A stretch of 64,000 bases of DNA from Dechloromonas sp. CZR5 (GTDB lineage: Bacteria; Pseudomonadota; Gammaproteobacteria; Burkholderiales; Rhodocyclaceae), in the NCBI RefSeq assembly GCF_008711155.1, contig NZ_VUYQ01000003.1, positions 558,001 to 622,000 of the forward strand. The letters run 5' to 3'. Under the pieces are notes generated by a model. The model made no database searches, had not been told where the DNA came from, and saw nothing but the letters and a program-made list of their open reading frames with translations. A program made the position numbers and the translations under genes. Below are positions 43,240-52,977 of the stretch, piece by piece (the stretch's first letter is position 1; every line of letters starts with the position of its first letter).

Positions 43240-44699
43240 TTGCCAAACCTTTCCTTGAGGCGCTCAAAGACATACATCTCAGGCCCTGCCGGCCTTGACT
43301 GCAGCAACCAGAGAAAGACTACTGTGACACCATATACCAACGCCCCGGTTAAAGCTGTAATCATAAATCTGGAAACTTCGTTGCGATCTGAAATAGCACC
43401 AAAAACAAAATAAACGATAAACAACGTCATTGCAATTGACGCAAGAACAGGACGAATAGAATTGGCAAAAAGATCTTTTATTTGCGCTTGAGGAACAAGC
43501 TTCTTGAATACGTAATACCCAAAAATCGTACCAAGTCCAAGACAGACCAAGCGCATCAAAGCGACATTCTCCATCGTAATCGGCCATGGGCTAAACGAAA
43601 ATGCAAAACCAAACAAACAAAGCTGAACAAACGAAATCCACATGACTACTTTAAAAAAACCATTCGCCATCATCAGATAATTTGGCGCACTAATAACAGA
43701 AGAGGTTATATTAAAAAATGCAACGATCTGAAGTGCCCCTACGACAAAAATCCATTTCTCACCTAAAAGAATGCGCACCGTCTCATCGGCCAACAAGCAT
43801 AAACCAATAGAAACTGGAATCGTGATTAACAAATGAATCCCTTGTGTCAGGTTCATTATTCTAAGCTGCTCGTGTATATCATCGCGCGCTCTGGTGAGCA
43901 TTGGAAACAGGACTCGATTGATAGGACTCAATACTTCCGAGCTTGGTAAATCGGCCACTTCGCAAGCGACTGTATAGCCTCCCATAGAAGTCGTGTTTGT
44001 TCCCCCTCCCAGAAGAACCTTGTGAAAATTGCCATCAACGTACATAAAAATATTCTTAAGCATCAAAAATATCGACACCCCCATCATTTCCGATACTTTT
44101 TCCAAACTCAGCCGTGGACGCATCGGGTGCATCCAAAAACTCAACGCGACGCCAAAGAGACGCATCGTGACCGTACCAATTACAAGCGCAAAATAGGAAC
44201 GAAGCGCTAGCGCAAGTCCGATGGTGACAAAAAAACCGAAAATTCGCCTAGTGAATAGGTAGCGAAACTCCTGAGAGAAACGCATCTCCCTTTGAAAATT
44301 AACTACACCAACGTTTTCAAATGTAGCCACCCAACCTGCGAAAGCCAAACCGATTAATACAAACTGAACGCGTTCGTCACCAAAATATTGTGCTACAAAT
44401 GGAGAGGCCGACGATAGAAGTAAAAACAGGAGAAACCCTTGGAGAATTCTCACCGTCCAACCTGTATTGTAGTGAGCTGATGATGGATTTCTTGCTTGAA
44501 TTAGAAAGACATTGACACCGACGTCAAGCATCGCTTCAGCCAAACCAATGACTATGGATGCCATTGCAATGAGTCCGAAATCCTCCGGCATCAATAATCG
44601 CGCGAGAATCAAGGTACTAACAAAGCCGATCAGGCGATCAATCCAGCGCAACGAAACAACAATAATGGCACTCTTCAGAGGCGAATCCCCTAATTTCAA
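43236..44699 (-). CDS. wzx: Wzx-type polysaccharide flippase (WzxC/MOP family)
   Basis: 487 residues with about 12 to 14 hydrophobic helices and the MOP-family opening LKSAIIVVSLRWIDRLIGFVSTLILARLLMPEDFGLIAMASIV. ARNPSSAHYNTGWTVRILQG and GGYTVACEVADLPSSEVLSPINRVLFPMLTRA are typical WzxC-like segments. It flips the lipid-linked repeat unit across the inner membrane. The gene is markedly AT-rich compared with the flanking + strand operon. It sits between the GNAT gene (12 bp gap) and the asparagine-synthase-like gene (4-bp overlap). Confidence 0.93.
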   Translation of the reverse strand: MKLGDSPLKSAIIVVSLRWIDRLIGFVSTLILARLLMPEDFGLIAMASIVIGLAEAMLDVGVNVFLIQARNPSSAHYNTGWTVRILQGFLLFLLLSSASPFVAQYFGDERVQFVLIGLAFAGWVATFENVGVVNFQREMRFSQEFRYLFTRRIFGFFVTIGLALALRSYFALVIGTVTMRLFGVALSFWMHPMRPRLSLEKVSEMMGVSIFLMLKNIFMYVDGNFHKVLLGGGTNTTSMGGYTVACEVADLPSSEVLSPINRVLFPMLTRARDDIHEQLRIMNLTQGIHLLITIPVSIGLCLLADETVRILLGEKWIFVVGALQIVAFFNITSSVISAPNYLMMANGFFKVVMWISFVQLCLFGFAFSFSPWPITMENVALMRLVCLGLGTIFGYYVFKKLVPQAQIKDLFANSIRPVLASIAMTLFIVYFVFGAISDRNEVSRFMITALTGALVYGVTVVFLWLLQSRPAGPEMYVFERLKERFGK

Positions 44700-44711
44700 G
44701 ATGCAGCCCCT

Positions 44712-45368
44712 TCAATCACGAGCCGCAACATGTTTGTCTGTGCGACCTAGAAAACGAACATCAAGCGGAAAAGGGTTCACGCTAGCGCAGGAATGGCTAC
44801 AGCCAGACTCTGAAAAATAGGTATAAAAACGAAACAACCCAAGTCTGAAAAATCTAACGCCAAGATAATAATAAAAGCCAAGCCGAGCAAATACTTTTCT
44901 GATGGACACATTACGATTATCACAACAAATATATATCCGACAAAACCCTTCTCTCTGCAATTTATCCGAAACAAGCTCCAATAACCGGCTTGAATAGCCT
45001 TTTCCTCGGAATTCGTTTTTCACTATAACATGCGATAAATAAACAGATTTTTGCGGGATCGCCGCCTTGATATCAATAAACTCTAGATCAATATCGCAGA
45101 ATTGCGCCCAACAACTTGCAACAACAACACCACTGTCTTGAAGCAAGAAAAAGCGATGCAACGGATTATTAATAAGCTGACGCGCTTCTTTAATCGTTAG
45201 CCATCCAAAAATCTCATTATCAGAAACATCGTTCTCAACTTCGCGCAGATTCATAGTATTCGAATCATGAACTAAATCAATTTTTTTATCCAAACAAAAA
45301 AAAGAATATCCGCCAATCTTAAACACAAAGCCAAGACGACTAAAGTAATAAAAAACATTCTTAAGCAT
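44712..45368 (-). CDS. GNAT-family N-acetyltransferase
   Basis: 218 residues. The central GNAT core has VYLSHVIVKNEFRGKGYSSRLLELVSDKLQREGF, the acetyl-CoA loop (R/Q-x-x-G-x-G/A: RGKGYS), and RIYICCDNRNVSIRKVFARLGF. The N-terminal part (about 1-90) is unusual and lacks similarity I recognise. In this operon it may acetylate an amino sugar. Very AT-rich. ATG 45368 is chosen; TTG 45380 has no clear ribosome site. Confidence 0.8.
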   Translation of the reverse strand: MLKNVFYYFSRLGFVFKIGGYSFFCLDKKIDLVHDSNTMNLREVENDVSDNEIFGWLTIKEARQLINNPLHRFFLLQDSGVVVASCWAQFCDIDLEFIDIKAAIPQKSVYLSHVIVKNEFRGKGYSSRLLELVSDKLQREGFCRIYICCDNRNVSIRKVFARLGFYYYLGVRFFRLGLFRFYTYFSESGCSHSCASVNPFPLDVRFLGRTDKHVAARD

Positions 45369-45390
45369 AAAATTCACCAAGAGAAACAGA

Positions 45391-47073
45391 TCACTTCCAC
45401 CTGAATGAAGAAAAATACCTATTAATTCTCAAAAGCTGTTTAAATATATAACTATTTTTATACAACCCAAGAAACGCACCACAGCATAATATAATTAATA
45501 TAATCCCATGAACCCCATTCCTCCGCGTCGACAGATTAATTGATTTCAAGGTAAAAAACGCCCATCGGCCTGCATCACGCTTGTTATTTTCACGCTCATA
45601 TCCCCACTGAGAAATTCCACGATTCTCATCATCTGGGATTGGACAAGCGATCGAACCTGGGTAGGACTGCCAAGGAACAATTTTTATAATAGGTGACAAA
45701 CGCCCCAATAAGCGATAATAATAACCATGCCCGATCATTTCTTTACTAATTACTGGAATACGGAGGGCTGCATTGATTACTCGGCGATCATAATAGGGCA
45801 ATAACAACTCCCTCGTTTCACCGAGCATCCCGGAAAAATACTCGTGCAAATGTCGCCTGAGATCATTAATTATATAGAGAATATAGACTGCCTTAACTTC
45901 CCGTTCCAAACCAATATGCTCAAGTTGAACACGCAACCCATCTCGACATGCATCTATAACCTGAGTTCTAAATTCGTTGCCGGCGATATATTTGGACGGT
46001 TGCTGATGGATCATCAAACTAACGAAATCGTTCAAACCAGTACACTGAAAAATCTGGGGCTTTATCTCGATAAAGCCAAAAATTTCTCCACCACCATCTC
46101 CGGAAAAAATTTTTTTGGGCGGCAAACCACGCTGGGCAGAGTTCAGGGAAAATGACGTTGTTTCACCCTGAGAAAGGCAGTGGTATTGTTTTTTGAATTC
46201 GTTAACACGAAGATTAATACCTGATAATTCCGAGAATTTTTCTGCGAAAATCCGATCCAATGTCCCGGCAAGCGAGTAATTCGCTGCAGTCACTTGATGA
46301 CCTGCATCAACTAACTCCGAGACAATCACACGAGAGTCCAACCCCCCGCTGAGCAAGGCCGCTTGGGTATCTCCTGGTTGAATTCGATCATTGATAGCCG
46401 CCTTGATGGCCAAAGCACTGGCTTCCAAGCTGGATTCGACAGTCTTAAATGTCTCCAGTTCTGCGGGAAAGCGCTCGTAATAAGCAACTTCAAACTCTCC
46501 TCGAGAACAGCGAATATACTCTCCACCCTGAAGAACCTTGATCTCCTTAGCCAACGTTCTATCGGCCAACGGATACCCAAAGCAAAAATCTTCGCTAGCC
46601 GCCTGAAAATCCAGCGTACAAGGCTTTGGAATAAGACACCTTATCAGCTCAAAGGAAGTACTAAAGATTAGTATTCCTTCATAAACTGTGTGAAAAAGCG
46701 GTCGTCCTCCGAGAAAATCTGTTGCTAACCATAACTCGTCACCTAATGCCGCGAAAGCAAACGTTCCATTTGCTTTCTTGAGCATCGATTTGATCAGTTC
46801 GCCAGAAAGATCAGCTACTCCCAAAGCAAGTTCGGTAACCGCTTTTTGAGACTCCCTGTCTACCAAATCACCACAGAGAGCAACACTGACTTTGGAGTTT
46901 TTCTTACTAGACGTAAACGCATTGGAAACCAGAAATGCTCTGTCCTGATGCCAGGATTCCATCTGAAAGCAGCCAACTATTTGAGTGGCTTCCCGCAGCA
47001 ACCCGTCCTTTATTTTACCGCGGCAATCTTCGGATCCTGAAAAATCAAAGTAACCAAAAAAATGATTGAGCAT
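45391..47073 (-). CDS. Asparagine synthase-like protein lacking the glutaminase cysteine (second)
   Basis: 560 residues starting MLNHFFGYFDFSG, again without Cys2. The N-terminal domain keeps the GTFAFAALGDELWLATDFLGGRPLFHT pattern of class II amidotransferases. The PP-loop is intact, ALLSGGLDSRVIVSEL (about 236-251), with FSGDGGGEIFGFIE. A hydrophobic helix near the C-terminus (GIILIILCCGAFLGLY) may anchor it in the membrane, unlike normal asparagine synthases. It may condense a carboxylate with an amine other than glutamine-derived ammonia. Confidence 0.82.
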   Translation of the reverse strand: MLNHFFGYFDFSGSEDCRGKIKDGLLREATQIVGCFQMESWHQDRAFLVSNAFTSSKKNSKVSVALCGDLVDRESQKAVTELALGVADLSGELIKSMLKKANGTFAFAALGDELWLATDFLGGRPLFHTVYEGILIFSTSFELIRCLIPKPCTLDFQAASEDFCFGYPLADRTLAKEIKVLQGGEYIRCSRGEFEVAYYERFPAELETFKTVESSLEASALAIKAAINDRIQPGDTQAALLSGGLDSRVIVSELVDAGHQVTAANYSLAGTLDRIFAEKFSELSGINLRVNEFKKQYHCLSQGETTSFSLNSAQRGLPPKKIFSGDGGGEIFGFIEIKPQIFQCTGLNDFVSLMIHQQPSKYIAGNEFRTQVIDACRDGLRVQLEHIGLEREVKAVYILYIINDLRRHLHEYFSGMLGETRELLLPYYDRRVINAALRIPVISKEMIGHGYYYRLLGRLSPIIKIVPWQSYPGSIACPIPDDENRGISQWGYERENNKRDAGRWAFFTLKSINLSTRRNGVHGIILIILCCGAFLGLYKNSYIFKQLLRINRYFSSFRWK

Positions 47074-47112
47074 AGAATGACTTAAAAGGTTAACCAGCCA
47101 TTAATAATATTA

Positions 47113-48198
47113 TTACGCCAACTTAGACTCGATCCATCGCTTTAAAATCAAATATTTCTTCTCTGTAAATAACGAAAACACGAAGCAAGCCATTAGAACA
47201 AAAATCACAACAGGAATTGCTGAAAATTCATTCTGACCAACATGAATATTCATTCTCTTCAGGATATTCAATAGCGGAAAGTGATATATGTATAGAGAGA
47301 ATGTCATAGCGGCAATTGCCGAAACATATCGAACCATGCGATCAGAAAAAAAACAATTGCCTCCCATCAAAAATCGAGTAGAAAATATGTTTACAGCAAC
47401 ACATAACGCCAAAATATAATCGGTAACAAACCGCTGCGAATTTCCTAACCGCCAAAAGCCAGGTATGTTGTTATGCAAATAATCTTTTATAAAATGATCC
47501 ACACCTGAATTTATTATAAAATAACCCGCGAAAAAGCTACCAAAAAAGATCACAACCAAGACCGGACGTTTCAATGAACAGCTATTTCTTAAGGATGACA
47601 AACGTACCCCAAGCAACCATATAGGCATGAGCAACAGAATAGCTGGCCCAGCAATCAAACATACCAAGCCTAGAATGTAAATACGCGCAACGCCTTTATA
47701 GTAAACGAAACACCCAAACAGAATGTAATACCATACTTCGTAGCATAGCGACCAATAGGGGCCATTCCAGGGTACCTTTGCCCCCAACCCCCAAGACTCA
47801 TTCAAAAACAAAATGGGGCCTAAAAAATTCACCCAAGTAACATCCTGAGACAAATAATCAGGAAATTGGCCAGAACCGTAACTAAAAATCCCCTTTGAAA
47901 TAAAACTTAGAAGCAAAGCGGGGATTGCAACAGAATATATTCGAGCAGCCCTTGCTGAAATATATGATTTCCCGTCATATCCTTTTGCGGTCGAATTCGC
48001 GATTACCAATCCTGACAACACAAAAAAATAGATTACTGCACTGTGTGCATATCCTGAAAAAAATCCATCCTCAGGATAAAGTCCAAATTGCTTCATGTGA
48101 TCAAGCAGAACTGCCATCGCAGCAATGAATCGCGCCAAGTCAAGATAGACGGATAAATTCCGGTCCAGAAAAACAGGACTACTTTCAGTTCTATTCAC
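47113..48198 (-). CDS. Acyltransferase 3 family O-acyltransferase (OafA/ExoZ-like)
   Basis: 361 residues with about ten helices. LDLARFIAAMAVLLDHMKQFGLYPEDG (the conserved His in the first loop) and YWSLCYEVWYYILFG (the R/WSL-E-x-x-FY motif) identify acyltransferase 3, membrane enzymes that O-acetylate exopolysaccharides. Strongly AT-rich. It overlaps the upstream glycosyltransferase by 8 bp and is followed after 39 bp by the second asparagine-synthase-like gene. Confidence 0.92.
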   Translation of the reverse strand: MNRTESSPVFLDRNLSVYLDLARFIAAMAVLLDHMKQFGLYPEDGFFSGYAHSAVIYFFVLSGLVIANSTAKGYDGKSYISARAARIYSVAIPALLLSFISKGIFSYGSGQFPDYLSQDVTWVNFLGPILFLNESWGLGAKVPWNGPYWSLCYEVWYYILFGCFVYYKGVARIYILGLVCLIAGPAILLLMPIWLLGVRLSSLRNSCSLKRPVLVVIFFGSFFAGYFIINSGVDHFIKDYLHNNIPGFWRLGNSQRFVTDYILALCVAVNIFSTRFLMGGNCFFSDRMVRYVSAIAAMTFSLYIYHFPLLNILKRMNIHVGQNEFSAIPVVIFVLMACFVFSLFTEKKYLILKRWIESKLA

Positions 48199-49441
48199 TA
48201 ACCAACTCTTGGAAACAGGAGGCCAAGGTCACCGCTTGGCTACCTCTCGAGAAACGGAATGCACTTGATGCGCGGGCGCTTTCCTGGCGCTGGAAATCCG
48301 GGCTTGATGATCTTTCCAGGAACACGCCCACAGAATGTTGGATTTCGGCAGCTGAATCAATGTTCGCACCGATGTAGGCATCGAAATCGCCAAGAATACG
48401 TGCCGTGTCTCCCTGTGGATCAACCAAGCCCAAAATTGGCTTCCCAGTCCTAAGATACTCATATATTTTGGCTGGTATCTGGGCATTGAACTGCTTTCCC
48501 TGAAACACCAGAAGGAGATCTGCCCCTAGCATCTCGCTGATAGCCTCCCTGTACGGGATCGGCGGAGCAATCTCGACAACATCCGAAAGACCAAAAGTTG
48601 CTGCCAACTGCGCAACTTCGTTACCGTGATGCGGTGCCCTAAATCGAATTTTCAATCGACTACGCTCAACTGCACGGCTACTGATTGACTGGGCAATGGC
48701 TTGGAAAAATGCAGCAGGATTTCGATCGCGAGGGTAGATGATCCCGCTGTGCAGCATCAGCAACTGCCCTTTGCCCACGCCATCTCTCTTGGCCACGTTC
48801 CCGGCAAATGCCTCTTCATCATAACCATTCTCGATCACGTGACATTTCTGAGCAAAATCCGGATAACGCTGACGATAGGTTTCAGCAGCACGTTCGGTCG
48901 TGAATACACAGCGTTTGGCATGGCGAAACACTTCTCGCTCCAGCCACTGCCATACACGACGCTGCAGCGGGTTGCTTGGGTAGTCACCATTGATCATCGG
49001 ATCGCGGAAATCAGCAACCCAAGGCAAACCGGACAAACGACTCAGTGTCAATCCGATCAGATGCGCAGTACTGATCGGATAAGTGCTCCAAATAACGCTG
49101 GGTTTCTCATGGCGAATTTGCCGCAATCCACTTAGCACCCCACCAATCCACCATGCAGACCAACGATCCGGCAAGGCCACAATCCCGGGATATTTGCGTT
49201 TGATTCCAAAATGCTTGGCCGCATCCAGCGCAAATGCCCGTACGACCTGAACCTCAGGCGGAATACTCGCCAGCAAATCATCACTGCAACTCTCGTAAGC
49301 CCGGGGATGTGCCGAGAGCACCAAGGGAGTCCAATTATTCTTTGGGAGATATTTGACAAAATTGAGTGTCCTCTGAATCCCGCTGCTCCCAGCCTGAGGC
49401 GGGAAGTGAAAAGCTATCATCAATACTTTATTGTTATTCAT
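48191..49441 (-). CDS. GT4-type glycosyltransferase
   Basis: 416 residues starting MNNNKVLMIAFHFPPQAGSSGIQRTLNFVKYLP, the pattern of GT4-like transferases with an extended N-terminal nucleotide-binding helix. WSTYPISTAHLIGLTLSRLSGLPWVADFRDPM and IENGYDEEAF follow, and QIPAKIYEYLRTGKPILGLVDPQGDTARIL is the C-terminal donor site. The frame extends to 49516 but inside the upstream deacetylase. Overlaps of 4 bp and 8 bp with its neighbours show tight coupling. Confidence 0.9.
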   Translation of the reverse strand: MNNNKVLMIAFHFPPQAGSSGIQRTLNFVKYLPKNNWTPLVLSAHPRAYESCSDDLLASIPPEVQVVRAFALDAAKHFGIKRKYPGIVALPDRWSAWWIGGVLSGLRQIRHEKPSVIWSTYPISTAHLIGLTLSRLSGLPWVADFRDPMINGDYPSNPLQRRVWQWLEREVFRHAKRCVFTTERAAETYRQRYPDFAQKCHVIENGYDEEAFAGNVAKRDGVGKGQLLMLHSGIIYPRDRNPAAFFQAIAQSISSRAVERSRLKIRFRAPHHGNEVAQLAATFGLSDVVEIAPPIPYREAISEMLGADLLLVFQGKQFNAQIPAKIYEYLRTGKPILGLVDPQGDTARILGDFDAYIGANIDSAAEIQHSVGVFLERSSSPDFQRQESARASSAFRFSRGSQAVTLASCFQELVSE

Positions 49442-50406
49442 ACCTTCACCATTTGGGGTGAGACACGCATATTGCGTAAAAACTGCAATGCACTTCTCCA
49501 TGAAGAGCGCGCCCAAGGGGTAAAGCGTGGCAGTTGAAAAAGGTCTGTATCGCTGCGAGAAACGCCCGGGGCCGTAGTGACTGCGTAGCGGTAGCCAACA
49601 GCTTCAACAAGCGCCACGTGACTGGCGTTGAAATCACAGTCCGGGCGGCCGTTTGGATACGCAAATGCCGTTACCGGCTCCCGGAGGATGCCTTCCAACT
49701 CTTCTTTGCAGCCGCCAATTTCGTCCTTGGCCTGAGTGGCATCGCAAGAGGTAAGAATAGGATGATGCCGAGAATGTCCACCGATTTGAAAGCCCGCGTC
49801 GCGTAGACGAATCAGATCTGCCGATCTGAAAGGCCGATAGTCTCCGCTCAATGGCAAGTCGGCTTCAAGTACAGCAATTGCCGCCTCTCGTTCTGCTAAG
49901 GGTAAATACTTGAGCTGGTTCTGCACTGCAATTATCGTTTGAGCCAAACCAATCTCCGCGCCTGTGCCGGTAGCGAAGTTAAATCCATGAGGCAGCCTAT
50001 CCACCCCACGCTTCGCCAAGGCAACGGCGACACGCTCGTGCCAGAACGGCTTCGAACAGTTAAGTTGAGCACTGGTTACAAAAAACGTAGCTGGAACTTT
50101 GTGCGCCAAGAGTGCTGGTACGACATGATCGAACCAATCAGCATAGCCATCATCAAAAGAAAGAACCGCTGATCGCGGTGGTAAATCGTGACTCTTTAAA
50201 CGGTGAATGGCTTCTTCAAGCGGCAGGAAATTAAACCACTCCTTGAACTGCTCCAACCCCCAGGAAAAATCGCTAGCCAGTACCTCCCCTTCAATATATT
50301 TTGGCGCGCAAAGTGGGACTTTATGGTACTGAAGTATTGTTAATGCACCATTCGATGCACTATTTAACTTTCGTCGAATTACCGCATTGAACATAGCCTC
50401 AACCAT
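49438..50406 (-). CDS. Polysaccharide deacetylase family protein (NodB fold)
   Basis: 322 residues. LTILQYHKV, SAVLSFDDGYADWFDHVVPALLAHKVPATFFVTS (catalytic Asp and metal-binding Asp) and IGGHSRHHPILTSCD (metal-binding His pair) define the CE4 fold, with FAYPNGRPDCDFN as the end motif. It lies between the ligase and a glycosyltransferase with overlaps of 8 and 4 bp. It differs from the XrtA-type deacetylase at 29.2 kb, so two deacetylation steps are possible. Confidence 0.92.
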   Translation of the reverse strand: MVEAMFNAVIRRKLNSASNGALTILQYHKVPLCAPKYIEGEVLASDFSWGLEQFKEWFNFLPLEEAIHRLKSHDLPPRSAVLSFDDGYADWFDHVVPALLAHKVPATFFVTSAQLNCSKPFWHERVAVALAKRGVDRLPHGFNFATGTGAEIGLAQTIIAVQNQLKYLPLAEREAAIAVLEADLPLSGDYRPFRSADLIRLRDAGFQIGGHSRHHPILTSCDATQAKDEIGGCKEELEGILREPVTAFAYPNGRPDCDFNASHVALVEAVGYRYAVTTAPGVSRSDTDLFQLPRFTPWARSSWRSALQFLRNMRVSPQMVKV

Positions 50407-51757
50407 CCAAATTTATTTTTCTGTTCAATGAGAGACTAGATTGGGCACTTTTTTTCGACGCCGCATCAGAAAAGACCTGGATATGCTTGTGGAGCACAGC
50501 CAACAGCATGACAATAACATAAAACAACTCCAGGTAGCCCAGACTGACGCCAGCCCCACCAATACAGTAAGCAACAAGCGCCAATCTCAATGCATCGGCA
50601 AGATCTCGAGCCCAAATTAAATTCTCTTCTCCAGCCGTAAGCTTCCGAATTCGACCTGCAGTCAAAAATCCATTTATGATTATTGAAATAAAAATTAAAA
50701 ATCCAACCAGACCAAGATCACCAAGTATTTCAAAGTAGATGCTGTGAGCGGCTCTCGGATGCTGAGCATCCGGCAAAGGTGTTGATATAAACGAAAGAAA
50801 ATCCAGTTTATAAATGAATTCCTGCCATACTGGAGCAGCTTGAATTGCGTGCAAGCCGCCACCAAATACCGGGTTTGCAAGTGCAACAGCGGTGCTGACT
50901 TTCCATGCAATAACTCGCCCCATGAATGACTCGTCAGCATCAGCAGTCTTTATTGTTTCTATACGACTGAACCACTCTTCAGGCGCCATTTGAAATGCCA
51001 GAAATGAAATAACCGCCAGAAGAAAAAAGGAAAACACCTTTCTGCGCGCGGTGAATGCATACCATAAACCGACAACGGAGAGACAGAGAAAGCCTCCGCG
51101 AGAATGGGTGGCAACAATTGCAAGTACGGTCAAAACCAGCCCAGCAGTGGCAGCATATTTTGCAATCTGTGTTTTGAGGTGAATCATCAAAAAAATCAGC
51201 AACGGCAGGACCATTCCCATACCAACGGCAAAATGGTTGTTATCACTCAACATTGAAGTTTCGATACCACGAACCTTGTGAGCCCCCCCGCTGGAAATAA
51301 GCTTTAGACCTTCGACTACACCATGAAAACCCAACGCCAAACATATAACCAGGACTAATGCATGGATTCGAAGACGTGTGCTGACAAAAATTGGCATCAT
51401 CAACACAAAAAACATTGCCTTGATGAATCCTTCGTAAACCTGAATGTTCCACGGATTATTATCGTAGCCAAACAAAGCAGAAAGGCTCACATGGAACATG
51501 AAAGCAATTAACAATAACGTAGAGCTATTGGCACTGATCTTGCCCTTTAAATCCACTTTCCCTAATAGCCAAAGTCCGATTGCGATCGCTGCAAAAATCA
51601 GGTTGTAACGCAGCCCCTGCATAAATCCGAATAGATAATAAACAGGCGACAAAAGCGCTGTCCAACCCCACAAAAGATAAGCGTTATAGCTGTTCTTGAA
51701 TGCGAGTGGCACCAAGGCTAGCATTGCGAAGAACATCGCAATGTCACGCATCGTCAC
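50399..51757 (-). CDS. XrtA-associated O-antigen ligase/polymerase-type protein (TIGR03097 type)
   Basis: 452 residues with about 12 helices. MTMRDIAMFFAMLALVPLAFKNSYNAYLLWGWTALLSP is the characteristic start of the exosortase A-associated putative O-glycosylation ligase. The large periplasmic loop has WFSRIETI and HSIYFEILGDLGLVGF (the Wzy_C-type region). It may polymerise the repeat unit or transfer glycan to protein. GTG 51757 or ATG 51751 could start it; both overlap the upstream glycosyltransferase stop. Confidence 0.93.
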   Translation of the reverse strand: MTMRDIAMFFAMLALVPLAFKNSYNAYLLWGWTALLSPVYYLFGFMQGLRYNLIFAAIAIGLWLLGKVDLKGKISANSSTLLLIAFMFHVSLSALFGYDNNPWNIQVYEGFIKAMFFVLMMPIFVSTRLRIHALVLVICLALGFHGVVEGLKLISSGGAHKVRGIETSMLSDNNHFAVGMGMVLPLLIFLMIHLKTQIAKYAATAGLVLTVLAIVATHSRGGFLCLSVVGLWYAFTARRKVFSFFLLAVISFLAFQMAPEEWFSRIETIKTADADESFMGRVIAWKVSTAVALANPVFGGGLHAIQAAPVWQEFIYKLDFLSFISTPLPDAQHPRAAHSIYFEILGDLGLVGFLIFISIIINGFLTAGRIRKLTAGEENLIWARDLADALRLALVAYCIGGAGVSLGYLELFYVIVMLLAVLHKHIQVFSDAASKKSAQSSLSLNRKINLDG

Positions 51758-52967
51758 GCCCCATTACTCGACGAGCGCCGCCGTAGACCTGTACGTAGTT
51801 GGCAACACTATTTGTCCAGTTGCGCTCGTTGCGAACAAATGACAGCCCATTTTCGCAGAGGGTCTGTTGAAAATCTGGCCGACCAATGAGCCCATTAATC
51901 GCTTCGATCAAGGCTTCACGGTTGTCAGCCTTGAACAACACACCGGTCACGCCATCCTCGACCAGTTCATGGTGACCACCAACATCAGATGCGATAAACA
52001 CCTTGCGTTGGGCCATGGCTTCCAATGGTTTGAGCGGTGTCACCAGTTCAGTGAGACGGAGGGATTTTCTTGGATACACGAGAATATCGATCACCGAGTA
52101 ATAGCGCTCAACCTCGGCAAAGGGGACTTTGCCGGTAAAGATCACTGCGCTCTGCAGCCCCAATCGTTCAGTTTGCTGGCGTAGAACCTGATCCTGCATG
52201 CCCCCACCGACAAGCAACAACTTGATGTTCGGATTCTGCTGCAGGAGGTCCGGCATGGCTGCGATCAGGAGATCCAGCCCTTCATAATCATAAAAGGAAC
52301 CGATAAATCCCAATGTGTTTCCGGCCACAAAATCGTATTGCGCGGCCAGAGCTTCATCCCGAGGCATTTCCTTGGAAAATCTCTCATATTCGACAGCATT
52401 GGGGATGACTGTAATCGGTGCCTTGCAAAGCCCACGCGCTTCAATATCACGCTTGAGTCCTTCGCAAATTGTCGTAACACGGTTGGCTCGTTTGAAAACA
52501 TAGTTTTCCAGGCCGCGGGTCAGCTTATAACGCAATCCGCCTTCGCTGCTGGTACCTTGGTCTACCGCAGCATCCTCCCAGAAAGCACGCACTTCATAAA
52601 CAAGTGGCAAGCCAAAACGCTTCGCCGCCAGATGGGCTGCAACACCATTCAATGCCGGCGAGTGTGCGTGCAGCACATCGGGCTTGAGAGTCGGAATCAA
52701 CTGACACAAGCGGGCGTAAACCAGCCATATCGTCCAGAATTGCTTGATGACAGGCAAGCGTCCCCAGATTGAGGGGCGATCTGCAGTGCGGTAAAAGGTC
52801 ATGCCGCTCACAACTTCTTCAGCGTCGGCTGTCGAGTTTTGTCGGGGACCTGTGACCGGATAAACAATCCAGCCACGCGCTCGTTGTTGCTGGAGGATGG
52901 CCCAGCTACGGGAGGAATAACCATCCTGCAAAGGGAGCGAATGATCGAAAACGTGCAGAATTTTCAT
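51744..52967 (-). CDS. XrtA-associated glycosyltransferase, Daro_2409/TIGR04063 type
   Basis: 407 residues starting MKILHVFDHSLPLQDGYSSRSWAILQQQRARGW, the signature opening of this PEP-CTERM-associated GT4 family. LHAHSPALNGVAAHLAAKRFGLPLVYEVRAFWEDAAVDQG, IPNAVEYERFS, GFIGSFYDYEGLDLLI and LVTPLKPLEAMAQRKVFIASDVGGHHELV complete the GT-B fold. It overlaps the ligase gene by 14 bp and starts 10 bp after the GT2 stop. Confidence 0.94.
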   Translation of the reverse strand: MKILHVFDHSLPLQDGYSSRSWAILQQQRARGWIVYPVTGPRQNSTADAEEVVSGMTFYRTADRPSIWGRLPVIKQFWTIWLVYARLCQLIPTLKPDVLHAHSPALNGVAAHLAAKRFGLPLVYEVRAFWEDAAVDQGTSSEGGLRYKLTRGLENYVFKRANRVTTICEGLKRDIEARGLCKAPITVIPNAVEYERFSKEMPRDEALAAQYDFVAGNTLGFIGSFYDYEGLDLLIAAMPDLLQQNPNIKLLLVGGGMQDQVLRQQTERLGLQSAVIFTGKVPFAEVERYYSVIDILVYPRKSLRLTELVTPLKPLEAMAQRKVFIASDVGGHHELVEDGVTGVLFKADNREALIEAINGLIGRPDFQQTLCENGLSFVRNERNWTNSVANYVQVYGGARRVMGRDDA

Positions 52968-52977
52968 GGGATAGATA

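Noticed and set aside
41530..47073. Lasso peptide biosynthesis cluster (asparagine-synthase-like cyclases)
   Set aside because: No precursor peptide, RRE or transglutaminase-type leader peptidase is present; flanking genes are all glycan genes.
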